From Tepidanaerobacter acetatoxydans_A (GTDB lineage Bacteria > Bacillota > Thermosediminibacteria > Thermosediminibacterales > Tepidanaerobacteraceae): a DNA stretch of 59,606 nucleotides. The notes beneath the pieces were generated by a model. That model was not told where the DNA came from, made no database searches, and saw only the letters and a list, made by a program, of their open reading frames with translations. The stretch lies in NCBI GenBank assembly GCA_022840405.1, contig JALHJR010000014.1, forward strand, positions 1-59,606, written 5' to 3'. A program made the position numbers and the translations under genes. Positions 8,398 through 16,603 of the stretch are shown here, one piece after another; the stretch's first letter is position 1, and each line of letters opens with the position of its first letter.

Positions 8398-10005
8398 CTA
8401 ATTTTTTAAATTAACGGCAGCTTTTATGAAGTCGCTAAAGAGTGGATGCGGCTTATTGGGTCGAGATTTGAATTCCGGATGAAACTGAGTTGCTAAAAAC
8501 CACGGATGGTCTTTAAGCTCTATTATTTCGACAAATTTATCATCCGGCGATATACCTGATAACACTAAACCAAAATTTGTAACGACTTTTCGATAATCGT
8601 TATTGAACTCGTAGCGGTGGCGGTGCCGTTCGCTTATAAGTTCTTTGCCGTATGCCGCCATGGCTATGGTATTTTCGGCAACTCTGCAGGGATAGCTGCC
8701 TAAGCGCATGGCGCCCTTCACATTAAGTGATTTTTCTTCCGGCGGAAAATCTATGACGGCATGAGGGGTTTCAGGATTTATTTCAGTGGAATGGGCATCT
8801 TTCAAACCGCATACATTTCGCGCAAACTCTATTATTGCACACTGCATACCTATGCCTATGCCAAAAAACGGAATTTTGTTTTCTCTGGCATATTCAACGG
8901 TTTTTATCATACCCTCTATGCCCCGCTCGCCAAAGCCTCCCGGAACTATTATTCCATCTATATCACAAAAAACCGATGACAGCTCTTCGCTTTCCTGTTC
9001 AAGTTCTTCCGAATGAACCCATTTGATGTTAACCTTGGCATCATTGGCTGCGCCGCCGTGGCAAAGCGCCTCAACCACACTAAGGTATGCATCATGCAGT
9101 TCCACATATTTGCCTACCAGGGCTATGTTCACTTGCTTTAAAGGATTTTTTATCCTCTGCACAATCTCTACCCATTCGGAAAGATGGGCTTTTCTGCCGT
9201 CTACGCCTAGCTTTTTTGCAACTATCTCATCAAGGCCTTCATCTTTAAGTATGAGAGGCACTTCATAGATGGTTTCGGCATCATAGTTCTGGATGACGCA
9301 TTCCGACTCAACATTACAAAACAGTGCAATCTTTTCTTTTAAATCTTTGGGTATGGCATATTCCGAGCGACAGACGATGATATCCGGCTGGATACCGATA
9401 CTCCGAAGCTCTTTTACACTATGTTGGGTTGGTTTTGTCTTTAGTTCACCGGCTGTAGAAATGTAAGGGACAAGCGTTACATGAATGTAGAGCACATTGT
9501 CGCGCCCCACATCTGTCTTCATCTGTCTTATAGCTTCCAAAAACGGAAGACCTTCAATATCGCCGACAGTGCCGCCGATTTCGGTAATGACCACATCGGC
9601 TTTGGATTCTTCGCCAACGCGAATTATCCGTTCTTTTATCTCGTTGGTTATATGTGGAATGACCTGCACCGTTTTACCGTGATACTTGCCCTGCCGTTCT
9701 TTGTTTATTACCGTCCAGTAAATTCCTCCTGTGGTTATATCACTGTTTTTGGTAAGACTCACATCAATGAAGCGTTCATAATGGCCTAAATCAAGGTCGG
9801 CTTCTGCCCCGTCATCGGTTACATAAACCTCACCATGCTGATAGGGGCTCATTGTTCCCGGATCCACATTAATATAGGGGTCACATTTCTGCATAGTGAC
9901 AGATAGACCCCTACTTTTTAAAAGGCGCCCCAGCGAGGCCGCCGTTATACCTTTGCCTAGGGAAGATACTACTCCTCCCGTAACAAATATATATTTGGTT
10001 GACAT
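8398..10005 (-). CDS. pyrG: CTP synthase with a degenerate glutaminase nucleophile
   Basis: CTP synthase aminates UTP to CTP using ATP. The 535-residue protein has the N-terminal synthetase domain (GGVVSSLGKGI, CDPYINVDPGTMSPYQHGEV) and a C-terminal class I glutamine amidotransferase domain (oxyanion strand PGGFGERG; His-Glu pair in FHPEF). The nucleophile elbow normally reads GxCLGMQ, but here it reads GIGIGMQ: Gly384 (codon 8854-8856, GGC) takes the place of the catalytic Cys. Without that Cys the enzyme should not hydrolyse glutamine but could still use free ammonia. A single T-to-G change would do this, so sequencing error must be excluded; the neighbouring Leu has also become Ile. The start is ATG 10005 after AAGGGGGAT. 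Confidence 0.93.
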   Translation of the reverse strand: MSTKYIFVTGGVVSSLGKGITAASLGRLLKSRGLSVTMQKCDPYINVDPGTMSPYQHGEVYVTDDGAEADLDLGHYERFIDVSLTKNSDITTGGIYWTVINKERQGKYHGKTVQVIPHITNEIKERIIRVGEESKADVVITEIGGTVGDIEGLPFLEAIRQMKTDVGRDNVLYIHVTLVPYISTAGELKTKPTQHSVKELRSIGIQPDIIVCRSEYAIPKDLKEKIALFCNVESECVIQNYDAETIYEVPLILKDEGLDEIVAKKLGVDGRKAHLSEWVEIVQRIKNPLKQVNIALVGKYVELHDAYLSVVEALCHGGAANDAKVNIKWVHSEELEQESEELSSVFCDIDGIIVPGGFGERGIEGMIKTVEYARENKIPFFGIGIGMQCAIIEFARNVCGLKDAHSTEINPETPHAVIDFPPEEKSLNVKGAMRLGSYPCRVAENTIAMAAYGKELISERHRHRYEFNNDYRKVVTNFGLVLSGISPDDKFVEIIELKDHPWFLATQFHPEFKSRPNKPHPLFSDFIKAAVNLKN

Positions 10006-10056
10006 AAATAAATCCCCCTTGATATTTATCCGTGCATGAAAAATCTCATACACTTT

Positions 10057-10086
10057 ATTTTAGCCATCAAAAAGGGTGATTGTCAA
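10057..10086 (-). promoter_or_regulatory. Promoter of pyrG
   Basis: On the minus strand a perfect TTGACA (10081-10086) is followed after 18 bases by TAAAAT (10057-10062). The leader to the ATG is about 45 bases. I saw no pyrG-type attenuator hairpin in it. Confidence 0.7.
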
Positions 10087-10268
10087 TAGTATGGAGTTTT
10101 TATTTTATCAGTTTGTTTACAACTTCAAGCATGGGTTTAATACAATGTTGGTTATGCTTGCGGGATTGGTAATTTTTATTTCAAATATATGTCACTGATT
10201 TCATAATTCCATGTAACTATATCAATACTTGGATTTTATTATGTATTTTGCCCATTTAAAAATAAAAA

Positions 10269-10300
10269 ATCCCCCGAATGACTTTTATCCATCGGGGGAT
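10269..10300 (-). terminator. Terminator of the MBL-fold hydrolase gene
   Basis: ATCCCCCGA (10269-10277) pairs with TCGGGGGAT (10292-10300) around a 14-base loop, and the minus strand continues with a T-rich run. It lies 60 bases past the stop at 10361. Confidence 0.85.
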
Positions 10301-10331
10301 ATTTCTTTGTAACACTTGGATTGAATAAAAA

Positions 10332-10343
10332 GGAACCGTCCCC
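10332..10343. repeat. Single GGAACCGTCCCC repeat core
   Basis: One copy of the same core found at 94-206 and 41845 lies just past the MBL-fold gene. It is followed by two copies of CCAATTATTCA. Confidence 0.6.
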
Positions 10344-10360
10344 AATTATTCACCAATTAT

Positions 10361-10999
10361 TCACTCGTAATTTAGAACTACAATACGATTCTGATTGTCA
10401 AGGGTTTCGGGGGTTATCTCTATGGTATTGGAATCCAGGTGCTCTACATCACCCATCTTCTCTACGAACTTATCCACCGGATCTATGGGCATGCTGACAG
10501 CCGGTGTTCTAAAATGCATGGGAATGGTAATCTTGGGGGAAAGCTGCTCTATCAATGCAGCAGCTCCATCGGCATCTAAGGTAAAGGTTCCTCCTACAGG
10601 AATCAGGAGTACATCTACATCGCCGATTTCTTCTATCTGAGTTTTTGAAAGCAAGTGCCCCAGATCTCCTACATGGCATACTCTAATACCATCAATCTCA
10701 AAAGTGTAGATTATATTGGGACCTCGCTTGGCTCCCTTGGCTTCATCATGAAAAGCCGGGATACCCTTTATACTTATACCGCTTATAGCACATTCACCTG
10801 TAGATTTTACAACTTCCGGGTCTCCTTGAATCCCCTCCACATAATTATGATCATAATGGTCATGACTTACGGTTACTATATCTGCTTCAACCATCGGTAT
10901 CTTATAGCCCACACTTCCGTCGAACGGGTCGGTAACTATCTTAGTACTATCTTTTGACTCCAAAAGAAAACAGGAATGGCCGAACCACCGAATTTTCAC
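10361..10999 (-). CDS. UPF0173-type metallo-beta-lactamase-fold hydrolase
   Basis: This 212-residue cytoplasmic protein has the metal-binding set of the MBL fold: HSCFL near the start, SHDHYDHN for the HxHxDH motif, HVGDLGH, and IPMHFRT near the end. Length and motif spacing match the UPF0173 (YtkL-like) family, metal-dependent hydrolases of unknown substrate. The start is GTG with GGGAGG 10 bases upstream. It is a stand-alone gene between pyrG and argS, with its own terminator. Confidence 0.88.
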   Translation of the reverse strand: MKIRWFGHSCFLLESKDSTKIVTDPFDGSVGYKIPMVEADIVTVSHDHYDHNYVEGIQGDPEVVKSTGECAISGISIKGIPAFHDEAKGAKRGPNIIYTFEIDGIRVCHVGDLGHLLSKTQIEEIGDVDVLLIPVGGTFTLDADGAAALIEQLSPKITIPMHFRTPAVSMPIDPVDKFVEKMGDVEHLDSNTIEITPETLDNQNRIVVLNYE

Positions 11000-11153
11000 G
11001 ACGTAAAAACCTCCCTTTCATTCAAGGTTTTAGTTTATATATCTGTCTATAAAAAAAGTATCCTAACTATAATATATTCTTGGTAAAAATTGAAATTCCT
11101 TCTTTGCACCGTTATTTTATTCATTTCTGCCGGTTCCAGTTCTTGGATAAACT

Positions 11154-12863
11154 CTACATGCGGTCTGGTGCACTAATTCCCAAAATTGTCAGTGCGTTTT
11201 TAATTACCTGCTGGACAGCCATAATAAGTAAAAGTCTGGCTGTCGTCAAATCTTGAGCATCTGTCAGCACCCGGCATTTATTATAAAAGGAGTGAAATGC
11301 CGATGCCAGTTCTTGAGAGTATGCGGTAATGCGGTATGGAGCAAGGTTGCTGGCAGCAAGCTTTATTTCACCGGGAAAGTCAGCAAGTTTTTTGATGAGC
11401 TCTATTTCTGACTCCTCAATTAATAAGTCCGCATATTTACTTATGTCATTTTGTGCAAGATTATTTACATCGGGTATATCCGCTCCCTGTTCTTTTGCCT
11501 GCCTGAGTATGCTGGATATGCGGGCATGGGCGTATTGAACATAGTATACGGGATTGTCGTCAGATTGTTTTATTGCCAAATCCAAGTCGAAGTCCAAGTG
11601 GGTATCGGCACTTCTAAGGTTAAAGAAAAACCTTGCGGCATCTTTTCCCACTTCTTCCACAATGTCGGCTAAGGTAACGGCCCGACCTGTGCGTTTGGAC
11701 ATACGGGCTATCTCGCCATTGCGGTAAAGTCTGACTAGTTGCATGATGATGACCGTAAGCTTGTCCGGATCATACCCCAAGGCTTCAAGTGCTCCCTTCA
11801 TTCTGGCTATATGACCGTGATGGTCCGCTCCCCAAATATTTATTACCCAGTCAAAGCCTCTGTCAAATTTATTCTTATGATAAGCTATGTCAGATGCAAA
11901 ATATGTAGGTAAGCCGTTTGCCCTTATCAATACCTCATCCTTTGCTTCTCCGAACTGTGAAGCTTTAAACCAAAGGGCACCATCTTTTTTATAAGTGCAG
12001 CCCCTGTCTGTCAAAATCTTTATAACTTCATTTACCTTTCCACTGTCATGCAGGCTCTGTTCTGAAAACCATACATCAAAATGAACTCCAAAGTTTTCTA
12101 AATCCCTTTTCATGCGCTCTATATTTTTCTTGAGTGCATATTTAATAAAGTAGGCTCTGCGGGTGGGAGAGTCCATATATAAAAACCTGTCGCCTTCCTG
12201 CTCAATCAAGTCTTTCATATGTTCTATTATGTCTTGGCCATGATAGCCGCCTTCGGGGATTTCGCCCTGCTTGCCCATCAGCTCGAGATAACGGGCTTCC
12301 AATGAAAGGCCGAAGTTTTCAATCTGATTGCCGGCATCATTTATATAGAACTCTTTTGTTACATCAAATCCTGCCATTTCCAAGATTGATGCCAGAGCAT
12401 CACCTAATGCCGCACCCCTGGCATTGCCCATGTGCATAGGACCGGTAGGGTTTGCACTTACAAATTCCACCTGAACTTTTTTACCTTCACCTATGCTGCA
12501 GCGTCCGAAGTCGCTTCCATATTTTAGTACATCCAAAATCACTGCATTAGCCCAAGCAGGCACTAGGTAAAAATTGACAAATCCCGGACCTGCAACCTCT
12601 ACTTTTTCAATTAAAGGGCTATGTGTGGTATTAATTCTTTCTGCAATAACCTCCCCGATTTTTCTAGGAGGCATTTTAGCTTCTCCTGCCAAAATCATGG
12701 CGATATTTGTGGCAAAATCTCCATGGCCCTTGTCCTGGGGAACTTCCATATGAAAATCAGGTATGTCCTTAATCGGCAAAGCCCCATCGTCAATGGCTTT
12801 ATTTAAGGCAGACATTACAGTATCCATTAATTTCTGCTGAACTTGTGTCTTTAAATCCTTCAT
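11154..12863 (-). CDS. argS: Arginyl-tRNA synthetase
   Basis: This class I synthetase charges tRNA-Arg with arginine. The 569-residue protein has the N-terminal Add1-type domain, the HIGH-equivalent motif in ANPTGPMHMGNARG, the KMSKS-equivalent RMSKRTGR, and a C-terminal DALR anticodon-binding domain with the usual end (GISAPDRM). The start ATG follows TAGGAGG by 7 bases. It is complete, with no unusual features. Confidence 0.96.
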   Translation of the reverse strand: MKDLKTQVQQKLMDTVMSALNKAIDDGALPIKDIPDFHMEVPQDKGHGDFATNIAMILAGEAKMPPRKIGEVIAERINTTHSPLIEKVEVAGPGFVNFYLVPAWANAVILDVLKYGSDFGRCSIGEGKKVQVEFVSANPTGPMHMGNARGAALGDALASILEMAGFDVTKEFYINDAGNQIENFGLSLEARYLELMGKQGEIPEGGYHGQDIIEHMKDLIEQEGDRFLYMDSPTRRAYFIKYALKKNIERMKRDLENFGVHFDVWFSEQSLHDSGKVNEVIKILTDRGCTYKKDGALWFKASQFGEAKDEVLIRANGLPTYFASDIAYHKNKFDRGFDWVINIWGADHHGHIARMKGALEALGYDPDKLTVIIMQLVRLYRNGEIARMSKRTGRAVTLADIVEEVGKDAARFFFNLRSADTHLDFDLDLAIKQSDDNPVYYVQYAHARISSILRQAKEQGADIPDVNNLAQNDISKYADLLIEESEIELIKKLADFPGEIKLAASNLAPYRITAYSQELASAFHSFYNKCRVLTDAQDLTTARLLLIMAVQQVIKNALTILGISAPDRM

Positions 12864-12952
12864 AAGATCCTCCTACTAAAAAATGTTTCGCGTAGCGTTG
12901 CTGTCGTCTTACGTAAGTAAATTCTACCACTCAAAAATTTTAATTGCAACAA

Positions 12953-13303
12953 TTATCGTTTTTTGCCGCCACCGTCCCTGCGGGCTCTCTGGACTAAAGC
13001 TTCGGCTCGGATGCGAGCTGTTTCAATCTCTACATCCTTTGGTTTACGGCCAACCTGCTTTTTGAACTCCTTTATAAACAGCTCTAAAAATTTATCCATC
13101 TTTTCGTTGCCTGTTATGCCCCAGTCTTTATAATTTTCTTCAATATAATCAACTATATCCGCAGTTATGTCCATGATGATTTTAAAGCGGCGGTTTTTTG
13201 CATATATATTTACGCCATAGCCGAGTATAAGTGCGATTAAAGGCTCCATTACCGCTTCATTTGTTATAACATTTAATACCATTTTAAGCCATCCCAAATA
13301 CAT
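12953..13303 (-). CDS. Small protein with one N-terminal hydrophobic segment
   Basis: I do not recognise this 116-residue protein with confidence. One hydrophobic stretch (about 20-33, MEPLIALILGYGV) is followed by a charged helical part (DYIEENYKDWG, EKMDKFLELFIKEFKKQVGR) and a very basic tail. That layout resembles LLH-type phage holins, but there is no phage context, so I leave it unnamed. The RBS, GAGGGGG, lies inside the 3' arm of the hairpin at 13307-13347, so its translation may depend on that hairpin. It lies downstream of pyrE. Confidence 0.6.
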   Translation of the reverse strand: MYLGWLKMVLNVITNEAVMEPLIALILGYGVNIYAKNRRFKIIMDITADIVDYIEENYKDWGITGNEKMDKFLELFIKEFKKQVGRKPKDVEIETARIRAEALVQRARRDGGGKKR

Positions 13304-13306
13304 AAA

Positions 13307-13347
13307 AATCCCCCTCTCTTGTTTATATTATGCGTGAGGGGGGGGAT
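13307..13347 (-). terminator. Hairpin after pyrE covering the next gene's RBS
   Basis: On the minus strand AATCCCCCC-type and GGGGGATT-type arms pair across an AT-rich loop and are followed by five T residues, directly after pyrE. The 3' arm is also the ribosome binding site of the 116-residue gene. It may end the pyr transcript, and read-through RNA would have its RBS hidden. Confidence 0.6.
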
Positions 13348-13358
13348 TAGTTCACTTA

Positions 13359-13931
13359 TTATTTTTTTCGACTGCCGGGTTTTATTATAGGTAAGTTTTT
13401 TTTGCACAGCGGACATTCTTCAGGATCATAGGACTCTACCTGCAGCTTTAAGAGATAATGCGCGGGCACACCAAAGTCCACCTTGCCGCCGCTTCTGTCA
13501 ACCAGTGCCGCTACGGCAGCTACTTCGCCGCCCAGCTCTTTTATAAGTGATATGACCTCTTTTACTGAACCTCCGGTAGTAACTACATCCTCAACTACAA
13601 GTATCCTTTCACCGGGCTTTACGGTAAAACCGCGGCGAAGCGCCATTTTGCCTTCTTCCCTTTCGGCAAAAATAGCACGGGCATTAAGCTGTCTTCCCAT
13701 TTCATAGGAAATTATTATGCCGCCCATAGCCGGGCCAATTACCGTTTGAATACCCAAATCCTTCACGTTTTCAGCCAACTTGGCGCAGACTTGTTCCGTT
13801 GATTTAGGATACTGCAGGAGCTGGGCGCACTGCATGTATTTGTCGCTGTGGCGTCCGGAGGTCAAAAGAAAATGTCCGGTCTTGAGCACCCCTGTTTCAT
13901 AAAACAGCTTTAAAATATCTTCATCTGTCAT
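13359..13931 (-). CDS. pyrE: Orotate phosphoribosyltransferase
   Basis: The enzyme joins orotate to PRPP to form OMP, the fifth step of UMP synthesis. The 190-residue protein has the PRPP loop (ILVVEDVVTTGGS) and the orotate-binding N-terminus (HFLLTSGRHSDKY). The C-terminal tail includes CPLCKK, a two-Cys segment beyond the core fold. The start is ATG 13931, because GGGAGG lies 8 bases upstream; an in-frame codon 30 bases earlier lacks a site. It is the last pyr gene, 38 bases after pyrF. Confidence 0.94.
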   Translation of the reverse strand: MTDEDILKLFYETGVLKTGHFLLTSGRHSDKYMQCAQLLQYPKSTEQVCAKLAENVKDLGIQTVIGPAMGGIIISYEMGRQLNARAIFAEREEGKMALRRGFTVKPGERILVVEDVVTTGGSVKEVISLIKELGGEVAAVAALVDRSGGKVDFGVPAHYLLKLQVESYDPEECPLCKKNLPIIKPGSRKK

Positions 13932-13969
13932 AAAAATTCCTCCCTTCAAGGCAATTATCATCTTATATA

Positions 13970-14665
13970 CTATTGAAATAGCTTACTAAGGGCTTTGGCA
14001 GGGTCCGGTGCAGCGGTGACCGGGCGACCTACTACTATGTAGTCCGCGCCTTCGTCAAGGGCTTGAGCCGGAGTCATAACACGCTTTTGATCTCCCGTCG
14101 CAGCCCATGCAGGTCTTACTCCCGGTGTTACTATTAGGAAATCATCTCCTGCTGCCTCCCGTATGACGGATATTTCTTTAGGGGAGGCTACTACCCCGTC
14201 GAGGCCTGATTCCTTTGCCATAAGTGCCAGCGTTTTCACCTGTTCTGTCGGTGATTTATTTATATTTACAGCTGCCAAATCGCTCTCATCAAGACTTGTA
14301 AGGACAGTAATGGCAAGTAAAATCGGCTTTTGGGAAACATCTGCACTGCCCACTGCCTCACGAGCCTTTCTCATCATCTGGTACCCGCCGGATGCATGCA
14401 CATCAAGCATAAACGCACCGGTGCTCAAACATGCTTTTGCAGCACCGGCTACGGTATTCGGGATATCGTGCAGTTTCAAATCCAGGAAAACCTTACACCC
14501 TTCATTATTAATCTTTTTAACAATTTCAGGTCCCTGTGAACAGAAAAGTTCCAGGCCTACCTTAAAAACAGATACCTTGTCTTTTAAAAGTCTAACAATT
14601 TCCAAGGCTTTTTGTTCATCGGGGGTGTCCAGTGCTATTATGACCTTACTGTAATCATATGACAT
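13970..14665 (-). CDS. pyrF: Orotidine 5'-phosphate decarboxylase
   Basis: This enzyme decarboxylates OMP to UMP. The 231-residue protein has the catalytic DLKLHDIPNTV segment (Lys-Asp-Lys-Asp type tetrad), the TVLTSLDE strand, TPGVRP, and YIVVGRPVT at the phosphate site. These define the group I bacterial enzyme. The start ATG follows AAAGGAGAC. It lies 37 bases after pyrD within the pyr operon. Confidence 0.95.
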   Translation of the reverse strand: MSYDYSKVIIALDTPDEQKALEIVRLLKDKVSVFKVGLELFCSQGPEIVKKINNEGCKVFLDLKLHDIPNTVAGAAKACLSTGAFMLDVHASGGYQMMRKAREAVGSADVSQKPILLAITVLTSLDESDLAAVNINKSPTEQVKTLALMAKESGLDGVVASPKEISVIREAAGDDFLIVTPGVRPAWAATGDQKRVMTPAQALDEGADYIVVGRPVTAAPDPAKALSKLFQ

Positions 14666-14702
14666 ACGCTGTCTCCTTTCGAAATTTTAAATATTATATG
14701 GC

Positions 14703-15620
14703 TTATCCTCTTGCAGCACCTATTAAGTCTTGAAGGTTCCTGCCTTTCATGTCAAGATATGCCTTTATACCTTCTATGATTCCAAGTGGAGCCGTAGGGT
14801 TTACAAAGTTGGCGGTACCTATGGCTACGGCTGAAGCTCCTGCCAGTATAAATTCTACCGCATCCTGCCATGTGGTTATGCCGCCCATGCCTATGACAGG
14901 CACATCCACCGCTTCACAGACTTCCCAAACCATGCGCAGTGCAACCGATTTTACTGCTGGCCCTGAAAGGCCTGCAAATTTGCGGCTAAATACGGGCTGC
15001 TGTGTATCGATATCAATTGCCATGCCCAGGAGGGTATTTATGAGGGAAACAGCATCGGCTCCGGCAGACACTGCGGCTTCGGCAATTTTCTGGATATGGG
15101 TGACATTTGGCGAAAGTTTGGCTATGATGGGAAGTCTTGTGGCTTCACGTACTGCTTTTATGACTTCAAAGGCACTTTCCGGTTCTTGCCCAAAGGCAAG
15201 ACCTCCTTTTTCCACATTGGGGCAGGATATATTTACCTCCAGTGCTGCCAGGCCTTCAAGTGACGACAGCTTTTTTGCTGTTTTATGGTAGTCTTCCACA
15301 GTATCGCCGTCGATGTTGGCTATTATGGGTATGGCAAGTTCTGAAAGATGCGGCCACTCCTCCTCAATAAATCCTTGGACACCGGGATTTTCAAGACCCA
15401 CGGAGTTCAGCATGCCTGCAGGTGTTTCATGAACCCTAGGGGGAGGATTGCCGTTTTTCGGCATAAATGTAAGGCCCTTCGTCACTAAGGCCCCCAGTTT
15501 ATTTATATCGTAAAAATCGCTATATTCTCTGCCGAAACCAAAAGTCCCCGAAGCTACCATGACGGGGTTTTTCATGTTTATGCCTGCTATATTGACGCTA
15601 AAGTCCACATCATGTATCAT
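14703..15620 (-). CDS. pyrD: Dihydroorotate dehydrogenase B, catalytic subunit
   Basis: This FMN subunit oxidises dihydroorotate to orotate. It belongs to class 1B, which works with the PyrK electron-transfer subunit and NAD. The 305-residue protein has NGNPPPRVHETPAGMLNSVG, the catalytic Cys in NISCPNVEKGG, and GMGGITTWQDA near the FMN phosphate. I prefer ATG 15620, since AGGAG lies 7 bases upstream; an ATG six bases earlier sits directly against the site. The gap to pyrK is 12 bases. Confidence 0.95.
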   Translation of the reverse strand: MIHDVDFSVNIAGINMKNPVMVASGTFGFGREYSDFYDINKLGALVTKGLTFMPKNGNPPPRVHETPAGMLNSVGLENPGVQGFIEEEWPHLSELAIPIIANIDGDTVEDYHKTAKKLSSLEGLAALEVNISCPNVEKGGLAFGQEPESAFEVIKAVREATRLPIIAKLSPNVTHIQKIAEAAVSAGADAVSLINTLLGMAIDIDTQQPVFSRKFAGLSGPAVKSVALRMVWEVCEAVDVPVIGMGGITTWQDAVEFILAGASAVAIGTANFVNPTAPLGIIEGIKAYLDMKGRNLQDLIGAARG

Positions 15621-15632
15621 TTCCATTCTCCT

Positions 15633-16436
15633 TTAATGCAGCTCTACTTCTCCGGCTTCAAATACCGGCCCGTCCTTGCAAACTTTTTTATATCCTTTTC
15701 CGGAAGATTTTACCGAACATCCTAAACATGCCCCTACGCCACAAGCCATATGCTCTTCCAAGGAAAGATATGCTCTGACGTTTTTGCTTGCCGCAATCTC
15801 CTTTACCTTTATGAGCATGGGCTTAGGCCCACAGGAGTAGATTATGGGATCGGTTTTACCCATGTGCTCCTGAAGGAGTCTTTCCAATATATCCGTTGGA
15901 AATCCTTTGTATCCACAGCTTCCGTCATCTGTTGCAATTATTGTTGCTACTGCCGGGAATTTAAGGTATTCTTCACCGAATACTTCGCTTTTTGTAGTAA
16001 AGCCCAATACTGTGGTAATGCTGTTTTTATTCTTCGACTCTGAAGCGATTTTTTTGGCAAGGTATATGATCGGTGCCGTTCCAATCCCGCCGGCAACTAT
16101 AATGCAGTGTGCATCTTTTTCCGGCAGGGGGAATCCGTTTCCCAAAGGTCCGATTACATCCAGCTTGTGGCCGGTAAGAGTTTGGGAGAGGAGTCGGGTA
16201 CCCTCTCCCACCACCCTGTATATTATTTCGACACAGCCTGTTTTTTCATCTATGTCAGCAATACTTATGGGCCTTCGCAAAAGAGGTGAAAGGGTTTTCC
16301 CGCAGCGGATGTGCAGGAATTGTCCGGGCACAGCCTTCTTGGCTATATCTAAAGCTTTTATCTTCATATGATAGATATTTGGAGCTATTTCCTTATTTTG
16401 TACAATATCTACCAAGGCGGCAACAGTATTATTCAA
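15633..16436 (-). CDS. pyrK: Dihydroorotate dehydrogenase B, electron-transfer subunit
   Basis: PyrK passes electrons from PyrD to NAD through FAD and a 2Fe-2S cluster. The 267-residue protein has the FAD motif RRPISIAD, the nucleotide-binding GGIGTAPI segment, and four cluster cysteines near the end (CGVGACLGC and KKVCKDG). The start is TTG at 16436 with AAAGGGG about 7 bases upstream; no ATG fits. It is separated from carB by 167 bases, the largest internal gap of the pyr operon apart from leaders. Confidence 0.93.
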   Translation of the reverse strand: MNNTVAALVDIVQNKEIAPNIYHMKIKALDIAKKAVPGQFLHIRCGKTLSPLLRRPISIADIDEKTGCVEIIYRVVGEGTRLLSQTLTGHKLDVIGPLGNGFPLPEKDAHCIIVAGGIGTAPIIYLAKKIASESKNKNSITTVLGFTTKSEVFGEEYLKFPAVATIIATDDGSCGYKGFPTDILERLLQEHMGKTDPIIYSCGPKPMLIKVKEIAASKNVRAYLSLEEHMACGVGACLGCSVKSSGKGYKKVCKDGPVFEAGEVELH

Positions 16437-16491
16437 AAAAATGCCCCTTTCTATGTTTAAATACTTTTTAATATGTTTTTTAATATGTTCG

Positions 16492-16547
16492 CAGTGTAAA
16501 AATTACTCCGGTAAAGATGACTGCATCTTCGAATAGTTTCTACACTG
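16492..16547 (-). other. Hairpin between carB and pyrK
   Basis: CAGTGTA (16492-16498) pairs with TACACTG (16541-16547) across a 42-base loop that can fold further. There is no T run, so it is not a clear terminator. It could be a processing or stability element within the pyr mRNA. Confidence 0.35.
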
Positions 16548-16603
16548 AAACCAAATATTAATTCCATCGCAAAAAGTTAATTTTGACCTGAGAATGTCTG
16601 AGC

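Noticed and set aside
12953..13303. Phage holin
   Set aside because: The layout is holin-like, but no phage genes surround it. It is left as an unnamed small protein.
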